A DNA stretch of 64,000 nucleotides, taken from assembly GCA_963070105.1 (NCBI GenBank), contig OY718808.1, positions 310,001-374,000 of the forward strand. Direction: 5' to 3'. A model generated the notes under the pieces. It was not told the DNA's origin. It did no database searches and worked only from the letters and a program-made list of their open reading frames with translations. The position numbers were made by a program, and so were the translations under genes. Shown piece after piece: positions 50,329 to 61,231 of this stretch. Numbering within the stretch: position 1 is the first letter of the stretch; every line of letters starts with the position of its first letter. This stretch comes from Litomosoides sigmodontis. Lineage: Eukaryota > Nematoda > Chromadorea > Rhabditida > Onchocercidae.

Positions 50329-51639
50329 CTTAAATCTTTAAAAAAAAGTAAAAAAAATGGAAAACACCTTTACTTTTTCAATACAAGCTGTGTTGCTAAT
50401 TTGATAATTAAAAGAGATTGAAAGTGTTTAGGTATTTCATCGCAAATCAAAAACTTAAATGAGAACATTTTTTTTTTCACATTGAATACATTTTTAAATT
50501 TATTGCTTTTTTTGAAGATTATAGTGTTAGTAAATTTTGCACTGCTTTTAACTTACTAAGCTTATTGCTTGTTACTTTCTAGAAAGTATTAATTTGAAAG
50601 AATCCCTCTAATACGATAATTATTATATCAATACAACTAACAGCACTCATTGTTCTTTGGAACTATTAGTTAGCTCGATTCATCGAAATCCGAAATTTTT
50701 TTTGTAAAAACTTTTTCCTCACAAAAGAATTTGTAAAAAAATCCTACTTATTCACTCTGAGATCGTAACATCTTTGGTTAATTACAAAAAGTAATTACAA
50801 TTTCTGTCAATGAATACTGTCAGAACATTACATCATCAATGTTCATTTCTAGCATTATTTTTTACTGTTAAATTTTGATGCCCAATTGACCACGAAAAGC
50901 TTTCCTGCGACAAAAAAATTCTTCAACAAATTCTATCTGCGAAATGGCCGCAAATGAATTCCTCAAAAGATATTCATATCAACTGATCGCTGTAGCGAAA
51001 TGTTCGCAACAATACGAAACCGCCGTAAAACCATTTTAGTTATTTCATGCAATGAATTCCCATTTATTTTAAACATTACCTGAAATTTCAATATTACATT
51101 CGAAGAAATAAAAGAAATATTCAAAATAAATTAAAAATAAAAATGGGTGGAAAGTTCAACGAAGAAATTTTATGCATGCAAAGTAACACAAAATAATGCA
51201 AAAAATTAACAAAAAAAAAACAAAACGCAAAACGAAAGAAATGTTAGGAAATCACCAAATTTTTTAGCATAAAGAAAAAGTTAGAAAAAGCATTTCCAAC
51301 ATAAAGTTAGCAAAAAGTTAGGTTGTGTTAAGTTTTGGTATGAAATAAGGTTGATGTAAAAACTTAGTACAAGGCAATTTAAAGAAAGCATGCAAAAAAT
51401 AAAATGAAATTTAAAGAAGGAAGGAAGAGAACAATAAATAGAGGCAAAAAATTGAAAGAAGAAAAAATGAATTTAAAAAAATTTTGAGAAAGGCTCATGC
51501 AAAAAAATAAAAGTTGACACGCGCAATAAAATGAATTTAAACCAAATTGAACTAATTACGGTAATTTTTAGAAATTCTAAAATCACATATTAAAATTAAG
51601 TTGCAAAAATTTATATCACGATGATGATGAACACACAAA

Positions 51640-51728
<89 letters not shown>

Positions 51729-51828
51729 CATTTACAATAAGTTCCAAATTTGTTACAAATAAAATTAAAATACATTTAAGCAAAAAAAATTACGCAATGA
51801 AAATCAAACATTTCAAATATCTGTAATA
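50329..51828. other. AT-rich interval before the palindrome
   Basis: No exon chain recognised. It includes a (TA)n tract at 51642-51726 and many poly-A runs. A 31-codon open frame at 50945-51040 (+) was noted but has no supporting context. Confidence 0.45.
51642..51726. repeat. (TA)n microsatellite
   Basis: About 85 bp of uninterrupted TA repeats, ending about 100 bp before the first base that can be matched to the right arm of the palindrome. Confidence 0.95.
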
Positions 51829-52054
51829 TTGGCAGAATCACTAAAAAAAGTAATTCTAAACGAAATTATTATTTTCTTTTTCTTTTCTTTTTATTATCAT
51901 CATTATTATTTTCTTATTTATTTATTAAATTATTTAATTTTTATTTATTATTTAATTCTTACTAATTCCCATTATTTAACTTTTATTATTTATTATTTTC
52001 TTATTTATCATTTAAAAAGAATATAATAATTTCCCTTTTTTCTTATTTTCTTTC

Positions 52055-52292
52055 TTTTTTCTTTTCTCTTTTTTCTTTTCTCTTTTTTCTTTTCTCTTTT
52101 TTCTTTTCTCTTTTTTCTTTTCTCTTTTTTCTTTTCTCTTTTTTCTTTTCTCTTTTTTCTTTTCTCTTTTTTCTTTTCTCTTTTTTCTTTTCTCTTTTTT
52201 CTTTTCTCTTTTTTCTTTTCTCTTTTTTCTTTTCTCTTTTTTCTTTTCTCTTTTTTCTTTTCTCTTTTTTCTTTTCTCTTTTTTCTTTTCTC
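52055..52292. repeat. 14-bp polypyrimidine tandem repeat, 17 units
   Basis: Unit TTTTTTCTTTTCTC, exactly 17 copies (238 bp). The right arm has 22 copies at 63467-63774 on the other strand. The all-pyrimidine strand has mirror symmetry suited to triplex (H-DNA) formation. Confidence 0.95.
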
Positions 52293-52317
52293 TTTTTTTC
52301 TTTTTTCCTTCTTTCTT

Positions 52318-54487
52318 CAAAAAAATATTAACACACAAATTAAATTCAAAAATTAAACTAAAACATTAATATCAAAAAAATTAAAAAAACAATTAAAACA
52401 TTAAATTTACCTTCCTTTTTTCTTCTTTTTTCTTTCATTTCGCTTTATTTTTTTTCTCACTTTTTTTTAACTTTTCTTCTTACTTTTTTCTCTTTTTCCT
52501 TCTTTCTTCTTCATTTCTTCTTTACTTTTTTCCTTTTCTTTCTTCATTCTTTATTAAATCGAAGACATTTTCTTGTTTTCACTTTCCTTCTTACTTTCTT
52601 CTTCACTTTTCTTCGTACTTTCTTCGTTTCTTCTTTTTCTTCTTACCTTTTTCTTCTTTACTTTTTTTTATTTTTTTCTCTTTTTTCTTCTTTTTTTGCT
52701 TTTATTCTTCCTTTTCATTTTTTTCTTTTCATTTTCTTTTTAGTTTTTCTTTTATTCTTTTCTTCGTATTCTTTTCTTTTTAATTTTTTTTTCTTTTTTT
52801 TTCTTACTTTTTTTTCGTTTTTTTCTTCTTATTTTTTTTTCTTTTCAGTTCTCTTCTCATTTTTTTTATTTTTCCTTTTATCTTTCTTTCTTTTTCTCTT
52901 TTATCTTCTTTTTTTTCAAAAAAATGTAAAGGCGTTAAATTCAAAAATTAAATTAAAACAACGTTAATATCAGGAAAATTAAGAGAACAATGAAAATATT
53001 TACAACCACTTTCTTTTTATTTTTTTTCTTATCTTTTTTTCTTTTTGTTTTTTCTTTTTATTTCTTTTATTATTTCTTCCTTATTTTTTTTATTTTCTTC
53101 TTTTCTTTTTATTTTTTTTAGTTTTTTTTTTATTTTTTTTCAAAAAAATAGTAACACGTTAATTAAATTAAATTAGAACAACATCAATAGCAAAAAAATT
53201 AAGAGAACAATTAAAATATTTACAATCACTTTCTTTTCATTTTTTTCTATTTTTTCTTTTTATTTTTTATTATTTCTTCTTCATTTTTTTATTTTCTTCT
53301 TTTCTTTTTATTTTTCTTTTTTATTTTTTCTTTTTTTATTTTTTCTTTTATTTTTTCTTTTATTTTTTCTTTTTTTTTTTCTTTTATTTTTTCTTTTCTC
53401 TTCTTATTTCTTTCTTTTTATTTTTTCTTAATTTTTTTTATTTTTTTTCAAAAAAATAGTAACACGTTAATTAAATTAAATTAAAACAACATCAATAACA
53501 AAAAAATTAAAAGAACAATTAAAACCTTTTCATCTTTCTTCTTCTTCCTTTTCTTTTTTCCTTGTCATTTTTTTATCTTTATTTTTACTTTCTTCCTTTT
53601 GTTTTTTACTTCTATTTTTCTATTCCTATTTTTTTTATTTTTTCTGATTTCTTTTTTTCTTATTCAAAAAATATATTCAAAAAAATAGTAACACGTTAAG
53701 TAAATTCAAGAATTAAATGAAAACAACACTAATAACAAAAAAATTAAAAGAACAATTAAAATGTTACAATCATATTTTTTTTACTTTTTTCTTTTTATTT
53801 TTTTTCTTTTTATTTTTTTCTTTTTATTTTTTTCTTTTTATTTTTTTCTTTTTATTTTTTTCTTTTTATTTTTTTCTTTTTATTTTTTTTTATTTTTTTA
53901 TTTTTTTTATTTTTTTGTTTTTTCTTTTTATTTTTTCTTTTTATTTTTTTTATTTTTTCTTTTTATTTTCTTTTTATTTTTTTCTTATTTTTTTTCTTTT
54001 TTTTCAAAAAAATATTAACACGTTAATTAAATTCAAAAATTAAATGAAAACAACATTAATAACAAAAAAAGTAAAAGAACAATTACAATATTGCAATCAC
54101 ATTTTTTTTCTTTTTCTATTTTCCTTTCATTTTTTTTATTTTTTTCTTATTATTATTATTTTTTATTTTTTTATTTTTTTATTTTTTATTTTTTTGTTTT
54201 TTTAATTTTTTTGTTTTTTTTATTTTTTTGTTTTTTTTATTTTTTTTTCTTTCTATTTTTTTATTTTTTTCTTCTTATTTTTTCTTTTTATTTTTTTCTT
54301 TTTATTTTTTCTTTATTTTTTTTCTTTCTATTTTTTTATTTTTTTCTTCTTATTTTTTCTTTTTTTTTAAATTTTTTGCTTATTTTTTTCTTTTTTTTCA
54401 AAAAATTAACACGTTAATTAAATTTAACAATTAAAATAAAACTATATTAATATCAAAAAAAAAAAACAATAAAAATATTGAAATCAC
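52318..54487. repeat. Seven-unit anchor/polypyrimidine array, left arm
   Basis: An AT-rich anchor of about 75-95 bp begins near 52318, 52917, 53141, 53449, 53679, 54005 and 54399. Typical anchors start CAAAAAAATAGTAACACGTT and continue with AAACAACATCAATA, then AATTAAAAGAACAATTAAAA. Between anchors lie 130-500 bp of T/C-only sequence with local 12- and 14-bp repeats. The array starts just past the gene and ends at the 14-bp repeat. Confidence 0.88.
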
Positions 54488-54645
54488 CTACGGATGTAGG
54501 TGAAGAAATTCCACCTCCGGCCAGATGTTGAAGTCCCCGCATCGGCGTAATGCTGGAAACTTCGTGTTGGAGCGGCGACGTAGAGCACTGGGACTGGCGC
54601 TGACTGGACTGCCCCGCTGACAGGTACATTGAATCCCCTGTCAGC
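54485..54645. other. GC-rich hairpin block at the gene's 3' side, left arm
   Basis: Two perfect small hairpins: CACCTACGGATGTAGGTG at 54485-54502, and GCTGACAGG (54616-54624) pairing with CCTGTCAGC (54637-54645). The first marks an abrupt change from pyrimidine array to GC-rich sequence. The right-arm copies are at 61217-61234 and 61074-61103. This looks like the 3' boundary of an inserted unit, but it lacks the CTRR end of Helitrons. Confidence 0.7.
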
Positions 54646-54701
54646 GTCGGCGGCTCTCGAACCGACGTTGATATTAAACCGCCGGTTGTGGGCGGCCGGT
54701 T

Positions 54702-56440
54702 CTACACCTGAAACACATGCAAATACACATTTCGAAAAAATAAGTAAATGGGATCAGTAAACTCTTTTCCCTTCCTCTCTGTCTCCCTACTATTACTGTA
54801 AATTGAAAATTGAGTCTTACCCGTGGGATGTAGAACTGCTCTGCTTCTTCTCTCCTGCCCACAAGCTCGAGCCTTCGTCGCTTGACGACCCGCTCGTCCA
54901 CGACAGCCTTGCTAGCCTTCGGACACCACTCCATGCAGTGGAGCTCCATCCTGGCTGTAATCTCTTCACTCGTGCTGCCACGCGGGACGTCAACGAAATG
55001 GCCGCATCGTTGGCAGAAGCCTGAAATAGAAATATTAAAATTATTGCGCCGCTTAAAATTAGTAAATTAAATGACCGAACGGGTAAAAAAACCTCCATCC
55101 AAAGGAATGTGTATTAACTACCAAAAAAATTTGACAATAATTGTTTCTTTTTTAATAACTTAAGGTCACCAAATAAGAAATAAAATAGAAAAAGAAAAGA
55201 AAATAGAAACATTAAACTTACCATTATGTTTGTGTATCTTCGCCGCATGGATTCGCCAGCCCTTTAATGTCCCGAATTGCTTCCAACATAAACCACATAC
55301 TGGAAGTATATTTTTTTAAATGATTATTTAAAAATAAATTTCTTTAGAATCAGTGTTTTTCATAGAATGAACCTTTTGAGCAAAGTTTTTTTTCGAAAAA
55401 AAAGGACAAGAATGAAAATAAAGAAAGTAAGCCAAATTTACCAATTGTGGTAGAGCCATCAGCAGCTCGCACCACTCTGTATGGGTCGCTTGACGGCGCC
55501 ACCAGCATTTCTCGAAACTGCGCCGGTAAGCCTTCCACTGCCGGTAAATGGAACGGCTCGGGCGCAGCTGGTGTCGCCTCGCGTCTCCCAACTGCTGCAA
55601 TCGGGACTTGAATTGTCCGGGAACGCCTGAAACACACTTGAAATTCATCTGTCACTAGAAAAAAACCGTCAAATATTTTCCTCAATAAATGACATCAAAA
55701 AAACCGTCGAAAAAATTAGATTTGGAAGAAAATGACAAATTGATAAAAGCAAGTCACATAAGTGAATTATTTGCATACAATTATTATTAGTGAAAGAAAA
55801 CTTACAGGACTATTTCCCTAATCTCCTCCACCTCCATGCGTTCCCCGACATCTTCCTGCGCTCCTGGTGCCTCATCCACAATGAGGTGGCCATGAGGCAC
55901 CTCTCGCCTTTCCGCCATCTCCTCCTCCGCCGAGCACTCAACCAGCACTGGGGCTGGTCCTTCCATTTCGTCCACTGAGTGCTGGCGTTCGCGGAGGCGC
56001 AGCACGTGCCGCTCCTCACTGGCGAGATCGCGCTCCTGATCTCGCTCGTGCTGCTGGAGCTCTGCTCCAGATGGCGCAAGACTTGCGCACGTGAGCTCGT
56101 GAACCTGTTGTTCACTTCGCTCTAATTTTGCCTGCAGCTCGTTAACCTGAAAAAAAAAGTAAATTCGAGAAACTGGTATATACTGCACTGGTAGATATTG
56201 GTGGTATGACTTTCGCTATGCTTTGAAAGAGAATGAAAGATAAATAATGTAAAATATAGTTAAAATGTACGGTACAAGTGCAAGACAAATAATTATGCAA
56301 AAGCACAAATGCAATAAACTTACAAGACGAGCTGCATTTCTCAAGTAATCCTCCAAAGCTTGGAGGTATAACGGTTCGGCACCGAGGTGCCTCTTCAAAT
56401 CTGCCAATGTTGGCAATTTAGGGCCTTCCAAAAGCTCCAT
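54702..56440 (-). CDS. Coiled-coil/zinc-finger protein, left-arm copy
   Basis: Mirror image of the right-arm gene. Exons: 56324-56440, 55806-56146, 55442-55626, 55222-55299, 55020-55054 onward as one exon 54821-55020, and 54702-54707; read in order 56324-56440, 55806-56146, 55442-55626, 55222-55299, 54821-55020, 54702-54707. This gives 927 bp, 308 aa, with every compared segment identical to the other copy. See that entry for domains. No break or frameshift distinguishes the two copies, so both could be expressed, or one may be an assembly product. Confidence 0.7.
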
Positions 56441-56576
56441 ACTATCTGAAAAAAGCATTTTTAACTAACACGTAGCTTACGACCACCAACTATAATTTGC
56501 GCCATTTGAACGAGTAATAATCAATTCACGGAACTGAGCAGAACCAACAGCAGCTACACCACAACATTCAGGAGCT

Positions 56577-57094
56577 AACTTGAGAGGTACGAGAGAAGTC
56601 CAACTAGTGGCGCGCCATCCTCGGTGGGCAAAAGAGGGATCAATGAGAGTAGTTGCCTTCCGATCACCCATCTTCCTTCTCAAAGGTGTATCTATCATGC
56701 ACCTTGCGATCATAACTTGCGCGCCTCACACATAGGTCGAGCAAAAGTAAGGATCATTGGGGAAGAAGTTAATTGACTAATTACCGTAGGGGAATGGGGG
56801 GGGGGGGGGCTGGCTGGTCAAAAGGTTGTCAGAGGGCTTAGGAGCTGAACTTAAGAGGTGAAAAAAGATCCAGGAGCTACGTTGGGAGATATGAGAGAAG
56901 TCTAACTAGTGGCGCGCCATCCTCGGTGGGCAAAAAAGGGATCAATGAGAGTAGTTGCCTTCCGATCGCCCATCTTCCTTCTCTCGGATCAAAGGTGTAT
57001 CTATCATGCACCTCGCAATCATAACTTGTGCGCCTCACACATAGGTCGAGCAAAAGTAAGGATCATTGGGGAAGAAGTTGATTGACTAATCACT
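56577..57094. repeat. Duplicated ~210-bp block, left arm
   Basis: 56577-56790 and 56879-57094 are direct repeats with a few substitutions and a small CTCGGAT insertion in the second. Both contain CTAGTGGCGCGCCATCCTCG and CACACATAGGTCGAGCAAAA. Each encodes, on the minus strand, the start MGDRKATTLIDP followed by AHRGWRATS; one copy is open for 78 codons from an upstream ATG, while the other stops soon after. The right arm carries the mirror pair. Confidence 0.88.
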
Positions 57095-57558
57095 GTTGTG
57101 GGGGGCTGGTCAAAAGTGAGAGAGTGAAGGGAGAAGGGAGGCATTAAGGAGTACAGTAATGCGCTAAATTTGAATTTGCCGCGCACTAATCATTGATTGG
57201 TGCTGCTATGATGATGATGGAGAGATTTCGAATGCTATAAGTTAGAAGAATGACTGGATTCTTAAATTTTGTTTTTTGAACTTTGCTAATTTTTTGCTGA
57301 AATTTTTAGCTAACTGTCCTAAAATTTCATTGTTTTGTCTGAGAAGACGGAATTCTTTCACGGAAGCTTCCATTCATTCATTCATTTCTCAGTTAATTTG
57401 GTGCAAAATCGAAATTTTTCATTAGACTTTTTGAATTGAACAAAGAAAGGAACTATCAAACAGATGATCGGTCGTTTTCAATTTTTGCTTTTTTTTACAA
57501 TACGCTTATTATTGTTTGCTGATAGCGCGTTCTTATATATCGGAGTTGTTGCGCATAA

Positions 57559-58161
57559 CAGGCAGCTATCAAATCCACTCGTATATTTTTTTATTTTTTA
57601 ATTTCAGCTTTTCTACACATCTTTTGTAAGTATTGGTAATAGGGAGTTTTGTCGGGAAGTTCACTTGCATGGTTGCATTTTTTCGAAGTACTCCATTTGA
57701 ATAATCATATTTCGTTACATAAAATTTATTAAAATTTAGATAGTTTTGATTGGTTATTGTTGAAGACATTTATTTCATTTGGCAAATTAAAGTAGCGTGA
57801 AACGCATAACGAAATAAATGTTTCAACCTTTACGCAAATAGAATTTTTTATATTTAAAATTTGATCATGCAAACATTGCTTGCTGTTTTTCATTTCCACT
57901 ACCAATTAATTGATTAAGTTAATGAGATTTTTAGGTGTATTTTGTAAGGAGTGGTTATGTCAGGCACAGTGACATAACAAAATCCCAGCTGTCAGGAATA
58001 AAATAATTGAAGTGAAAAATTCTGGAGCGATAACAAGGAAGAAGTCCACATGAATTATTATCTCATTTGATACATTTACTGTGCATTTTGAATTACTTTA
58101 AAAATTTTCATTTCATTTTTAATAAATTTTCAAAATATAAGTACTCAAAATAATGTTCAAA
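57559..58161. repeat. Palindrome spacer with dispersed repeat copy 2
   Basis: 603 bp of non-palindromic DNA between the arms. 57885-58113 is a near copy of 40407-40635, in the same orientation, 17.5 kb away. No gene is supported here. A spacer this long rules out a simple zero-gap fold-back junction. Confidence 0.9.
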
Positions 58162-58624
58162 TTATGCGCAACAACTCCGATATATAAGAACGCGCTATCA
58201 GCAAACAATAATAAGCGTATTGTAAAAAAAAGCAAAAATTGAAAACGACCGATCATCTGTTTGATAGTTCCTTTCTTTGTTCAATTCAAAAAGTCTAATG
58301 AAAAATTTCGATTTTGCACCAAATTAACTGAGAAATGAATGAATGAATGGAAGCTTCCGTGAAAGAATTCCGTCTTCTCAGACAAAACAATGAAATTTTA
58401 GGACAGTTAGCTAAAAATTTCAGCAAAAAATTAGCAAAGTTCAAAAAACAAAATTTAAGAATCCAGTCATTCTTCTAACTTATAGCATTCGAAATCTCTC
58501 CATCATCATCATAGCAGCACCAATCAATGATTAGTGCGCGGCAAATTCAAATTTAGCGCATTACTGTACTCCTTAATGCCTCCCTTCTCCCTTCACTCTC
58601 TCACTTTTGACCAGCCCCCCACAA

Positions 58625-59142
58625 CAGTGATTAGTCAATCAACTTCTTCCCCAATGATCCTTACTTTTGCTCGACCTATGTGTGAGGCGCACAAGTTATG
58701 ATTGCGAGGTGCATGATAGATACACCTTTGATCCGAGAGAAGGAAGATGGGCGATCGGAAGGCAACTACTCTCATTGATCCCTTTTTTGCCCACCGAGGA
58801 TGGCGCGCCACTAGTTAGACTTCTCTCATATCTCCCAACGTAGCTCCTGGATCTTTTTTCACCTCTTAAGTTCAGCTCCTAAGCCCTCTGACAACCTTTT
58901 GACCAGCCAGCCCCCCCCCCCCCATTCCCCTACGGTAATTAGTCAATTAACTTCTTCCCCAATGATCCTTACTTTTGCTCGACCTATGTGTGAGGCGCGC
59001 AAGTTATGATCGCAAGGTGCATGATAGATACACCTTTGAGAAGGAAGATGGGTGATCGGAAGGCAACTACTCTCATTGATCCCTCTTTTGCCCACCGAGG
59101 ATGGCGCGCCACTAGTTGGACTTCTCTCGTACCTCTCAAGTT
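58625..59142. repeat. Duplicated ~210-bp block, right arm
   Basis: Mirror of the pair at 56577-57094. On this strand the two copies precede the gene, ending about 140 bp before its start codon, and may form its upstream region. Both carry GGCGCGCC. Confidence 0.85.
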
Positions 59143-59278
59143 AGCTCCTGAATGTTGTGGTGTAGCTGCTGTTGGTTCTGCTCAGTTCCGTGAATTGATT
59201 ATTACTCGTTCAAATGGCGCAAATTATAGTTGGTGGTCGTAAGCTACGTGTTAGTTAAAAATGCTTTTTTCAGATAGT

Positions 59279-61017
59279 ATGGAGCTTTTGGAAGGCCCTA
59301 AATTGCCAACATTGGCAGATTTGAAGAGGCACCTCGGTGCCGAACCGTTATACCTCCAAGCTTTGGAGGATTACTTGAGAAATGCAGCTCGTCTTGTAAG
59401 TTTATTGCATTTGTGCTTTTGCATAATTATTTGTCTTGCACTTGTACCGTACATTTTAACTATATTTTACATTATTTATCTTTCATTCTCTTTCAAAGCA
59501 TAGCGAAAGTCATACCACCAATATCTACCAGTGCAGTATATACCAGTTTCTCGAATTTACTTTTTTTTTCAGGTTAACGAGCTGCAGGCAAAATTAGAGC
59601 GAAGTGAACAACAGGTTCACGAGCTCACGTGCGCAAGTCTTGCGCCATCTGGAGCAGAGCTCCAGCAGCACGAGCGAGATCAGGAGCGCGATCTCGCCAG
59701 TGAGGAGCGGCACGTGCTGCGCCTCCGCGAACGCCAGCACTCAGTGGACGAAATGGAAGGACCAGCCCCAGTGCTGGTTGAGTGCTCGGCGGAGGAGGAG
59801 ATGGCGGAAAGGCGAGAGGTGCCTCATGGCCACCTCATTGTGGATGAGGCACCAGGAGCGCAGGAAGATGTCGGGGAACGCATGGAGGTGGAGGAGATTA
59901 GGGAAATAGTCCTGTAAGTTTTCTTTCACTAATAATAATTGTATGCAAATAATTCACTTATGTGACTTGCTTTTATCAATTTGTCATTTTCTTCCAAATC
60001 TAATTTTTTCGACGGTTTTTTTGATGTCATTTATTGAGGAAAATATTTGACGGTTTTTTTCTAGTGACAGATGAATTTCAAGTGTGTTTCAGGCGTTCCC
60101 GGACAATTCAAGTCCCGATTGCAGCAGTTGGGAGACGCGAGGCGACACCAGCTGCGCCCGAGCCGTTCCATTTACCGGCAGTGGAAGGCTTACCGGCGCA
60201 GTTTCGAGAAATGCTGGTGGCGCCGTCAAGCGACCCATACAGAGTGGTGCGAGCTGCTGATGGCTCTACCACAATTGGTAAATTTGGCTTACTTTCTTTA
60301 TTTTCATTCTTGTCCTTTTTTTTCGAAAAAAAACTTTGCTCAAAAGGTTCATTCTATGAAAAACACTGATTCTAAAGAAATTTATTTTTAAATAATCATT
60401 TAAAAAAATATACTTCCAGTATGTGGTTTATGTTGGAAGCAATTCGGGACATTAAAGGGCTGGCGAATCCATGCGGCGAAGATACACAAACATAATGGTA
60501 AGTTTAATGTTTCTATTTTCTTTTCTTTTTCTATTTTATTTCTTATTTGGTGACCTTAAGTTATTAAAAAAGAAACAATTATTGTCAAATTTTTTTGGTA
60601 GTTAATACACATTCCTTTGGATGGAGGTTTTTTTACCCGTTCGGTCATTTAATTTACTAATTTTAAGCGGCGCAATAATTTTAATATTTCTATTTCAGGC
60701 TTCTGCCAACGATGCGGCCATTTCGTTGACGTCCCGCGTGGCAGCACGAGTGAAGAGATTACAGCCAGGATGGAGCTCCACTGCATGGAGTGGTGTCCGA
60801 AGGCTAGCAAGGCTGTCGTGGACGAGCGGGTCGTCAAGCGACGAAGGCTCGAGCTTGTGGGCAGGAGAGAAGAAGCAGAGCAGTTCTACATCCCACGGGT
60901 AAGACTCAATTTTCAATTTACAGTAATAGTAGGGAGACAGAGAGGAAGGGAAAAGAGTTTACTGATCCCATTTACTTATTTTTTCGAAATGTGTATTTGC
61001 ATGTGTTTCAGGTGTAG
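59279..61017 (+). CDS. Coiled-coil/zinc-finger protein, right-arm copy
   Basis: I do not recognise the family. Exons: 59279-59395, 59573-59913, 60093-60277, 60420-60497, 60699-60898, 61012-61017; all GT-AG, phases close, 927 bp, 308 aa. Start: [10 protein letters not shown], six bases after TTTTTTCAG, a good trans-splice acceptor; alternatively the upstream frame at 59006-59242 joins through a 35-bp intron. Residues about 40-105 form a Glu/Gln/Arg-rich coiled coil ([18 protein letters not shown]). An acidic segment and a Pro/Ala segment follow. At about 216-237 [22 protein letters not shown] is a classical C2H2 finger (C-x2-C-x12-H-x4-H). A second Cys/His cluster, CQRCGHFVD…HCMEWC, is at about 243-273. 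The tail is basic ([12 protein letters not shown]). The coding DNA is much richer in G+C than its surroundings. Paired fingers of this kind recall N-termini of R2/NeSL-type retrotransposon proteins, but no reverse transcriptase is seen. Confidence 0.7.
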
Positions 61018-61231
61018 AACCGGCCGCCCACAACCGGCGGTTTAATATCAACGTCGGTTCGAGAGCCGCCGACGCTGACAGGGGATTCAATGTACCTGTC
61101 AGCGGGGCAGTCCAGTCAGCGCCAGTCCCAGTGCTCTACGTCGCCGCTCCAACACGAAGTTTCCAGCATTACGCCGATGCGGGGACTTCAACATCTGGCC
61201 GGAGGTGGAATTTCTTCACCTACATCCGTAG

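Larger units (their letters stand above)
51829..57558. repeat. Giant inverted repeat, left arm
   Basis: Reverse complement of 58162-64000. Paired positions sum to 115719 through the gene and array, and to 115720 inside a G-run that is 14 long here and 13 in the other arm. The sum rises outward in steps of 28, 12 and 70, each a whole number of tandem-repeat units. The inner end is GCGCATAA at 57558. The outer end may extend left of 51829, because the matching arm is cut by the window edge. Within the gene all compared frames translate identically in both arms. Confidence 0.97.

Noticed and set aside
50945..51040. 31-codon frame starting MAANEFLKRY on the plus strand
   Set aside because: Too short, isolated, with no splice-leader acceptor or conservation that I can assess.
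52012..54434. Lys/Arg/Glu-rich and Phe-rich frames in the arrays
   Set aside because: They translate polypurine or polypyrimidine tracts; no ordinary coding composition.
54485..54502. Helitron 3' hairpin
   Set aside because: The hairpin is not followed by CTRR and no Rep/helicase coding is present.
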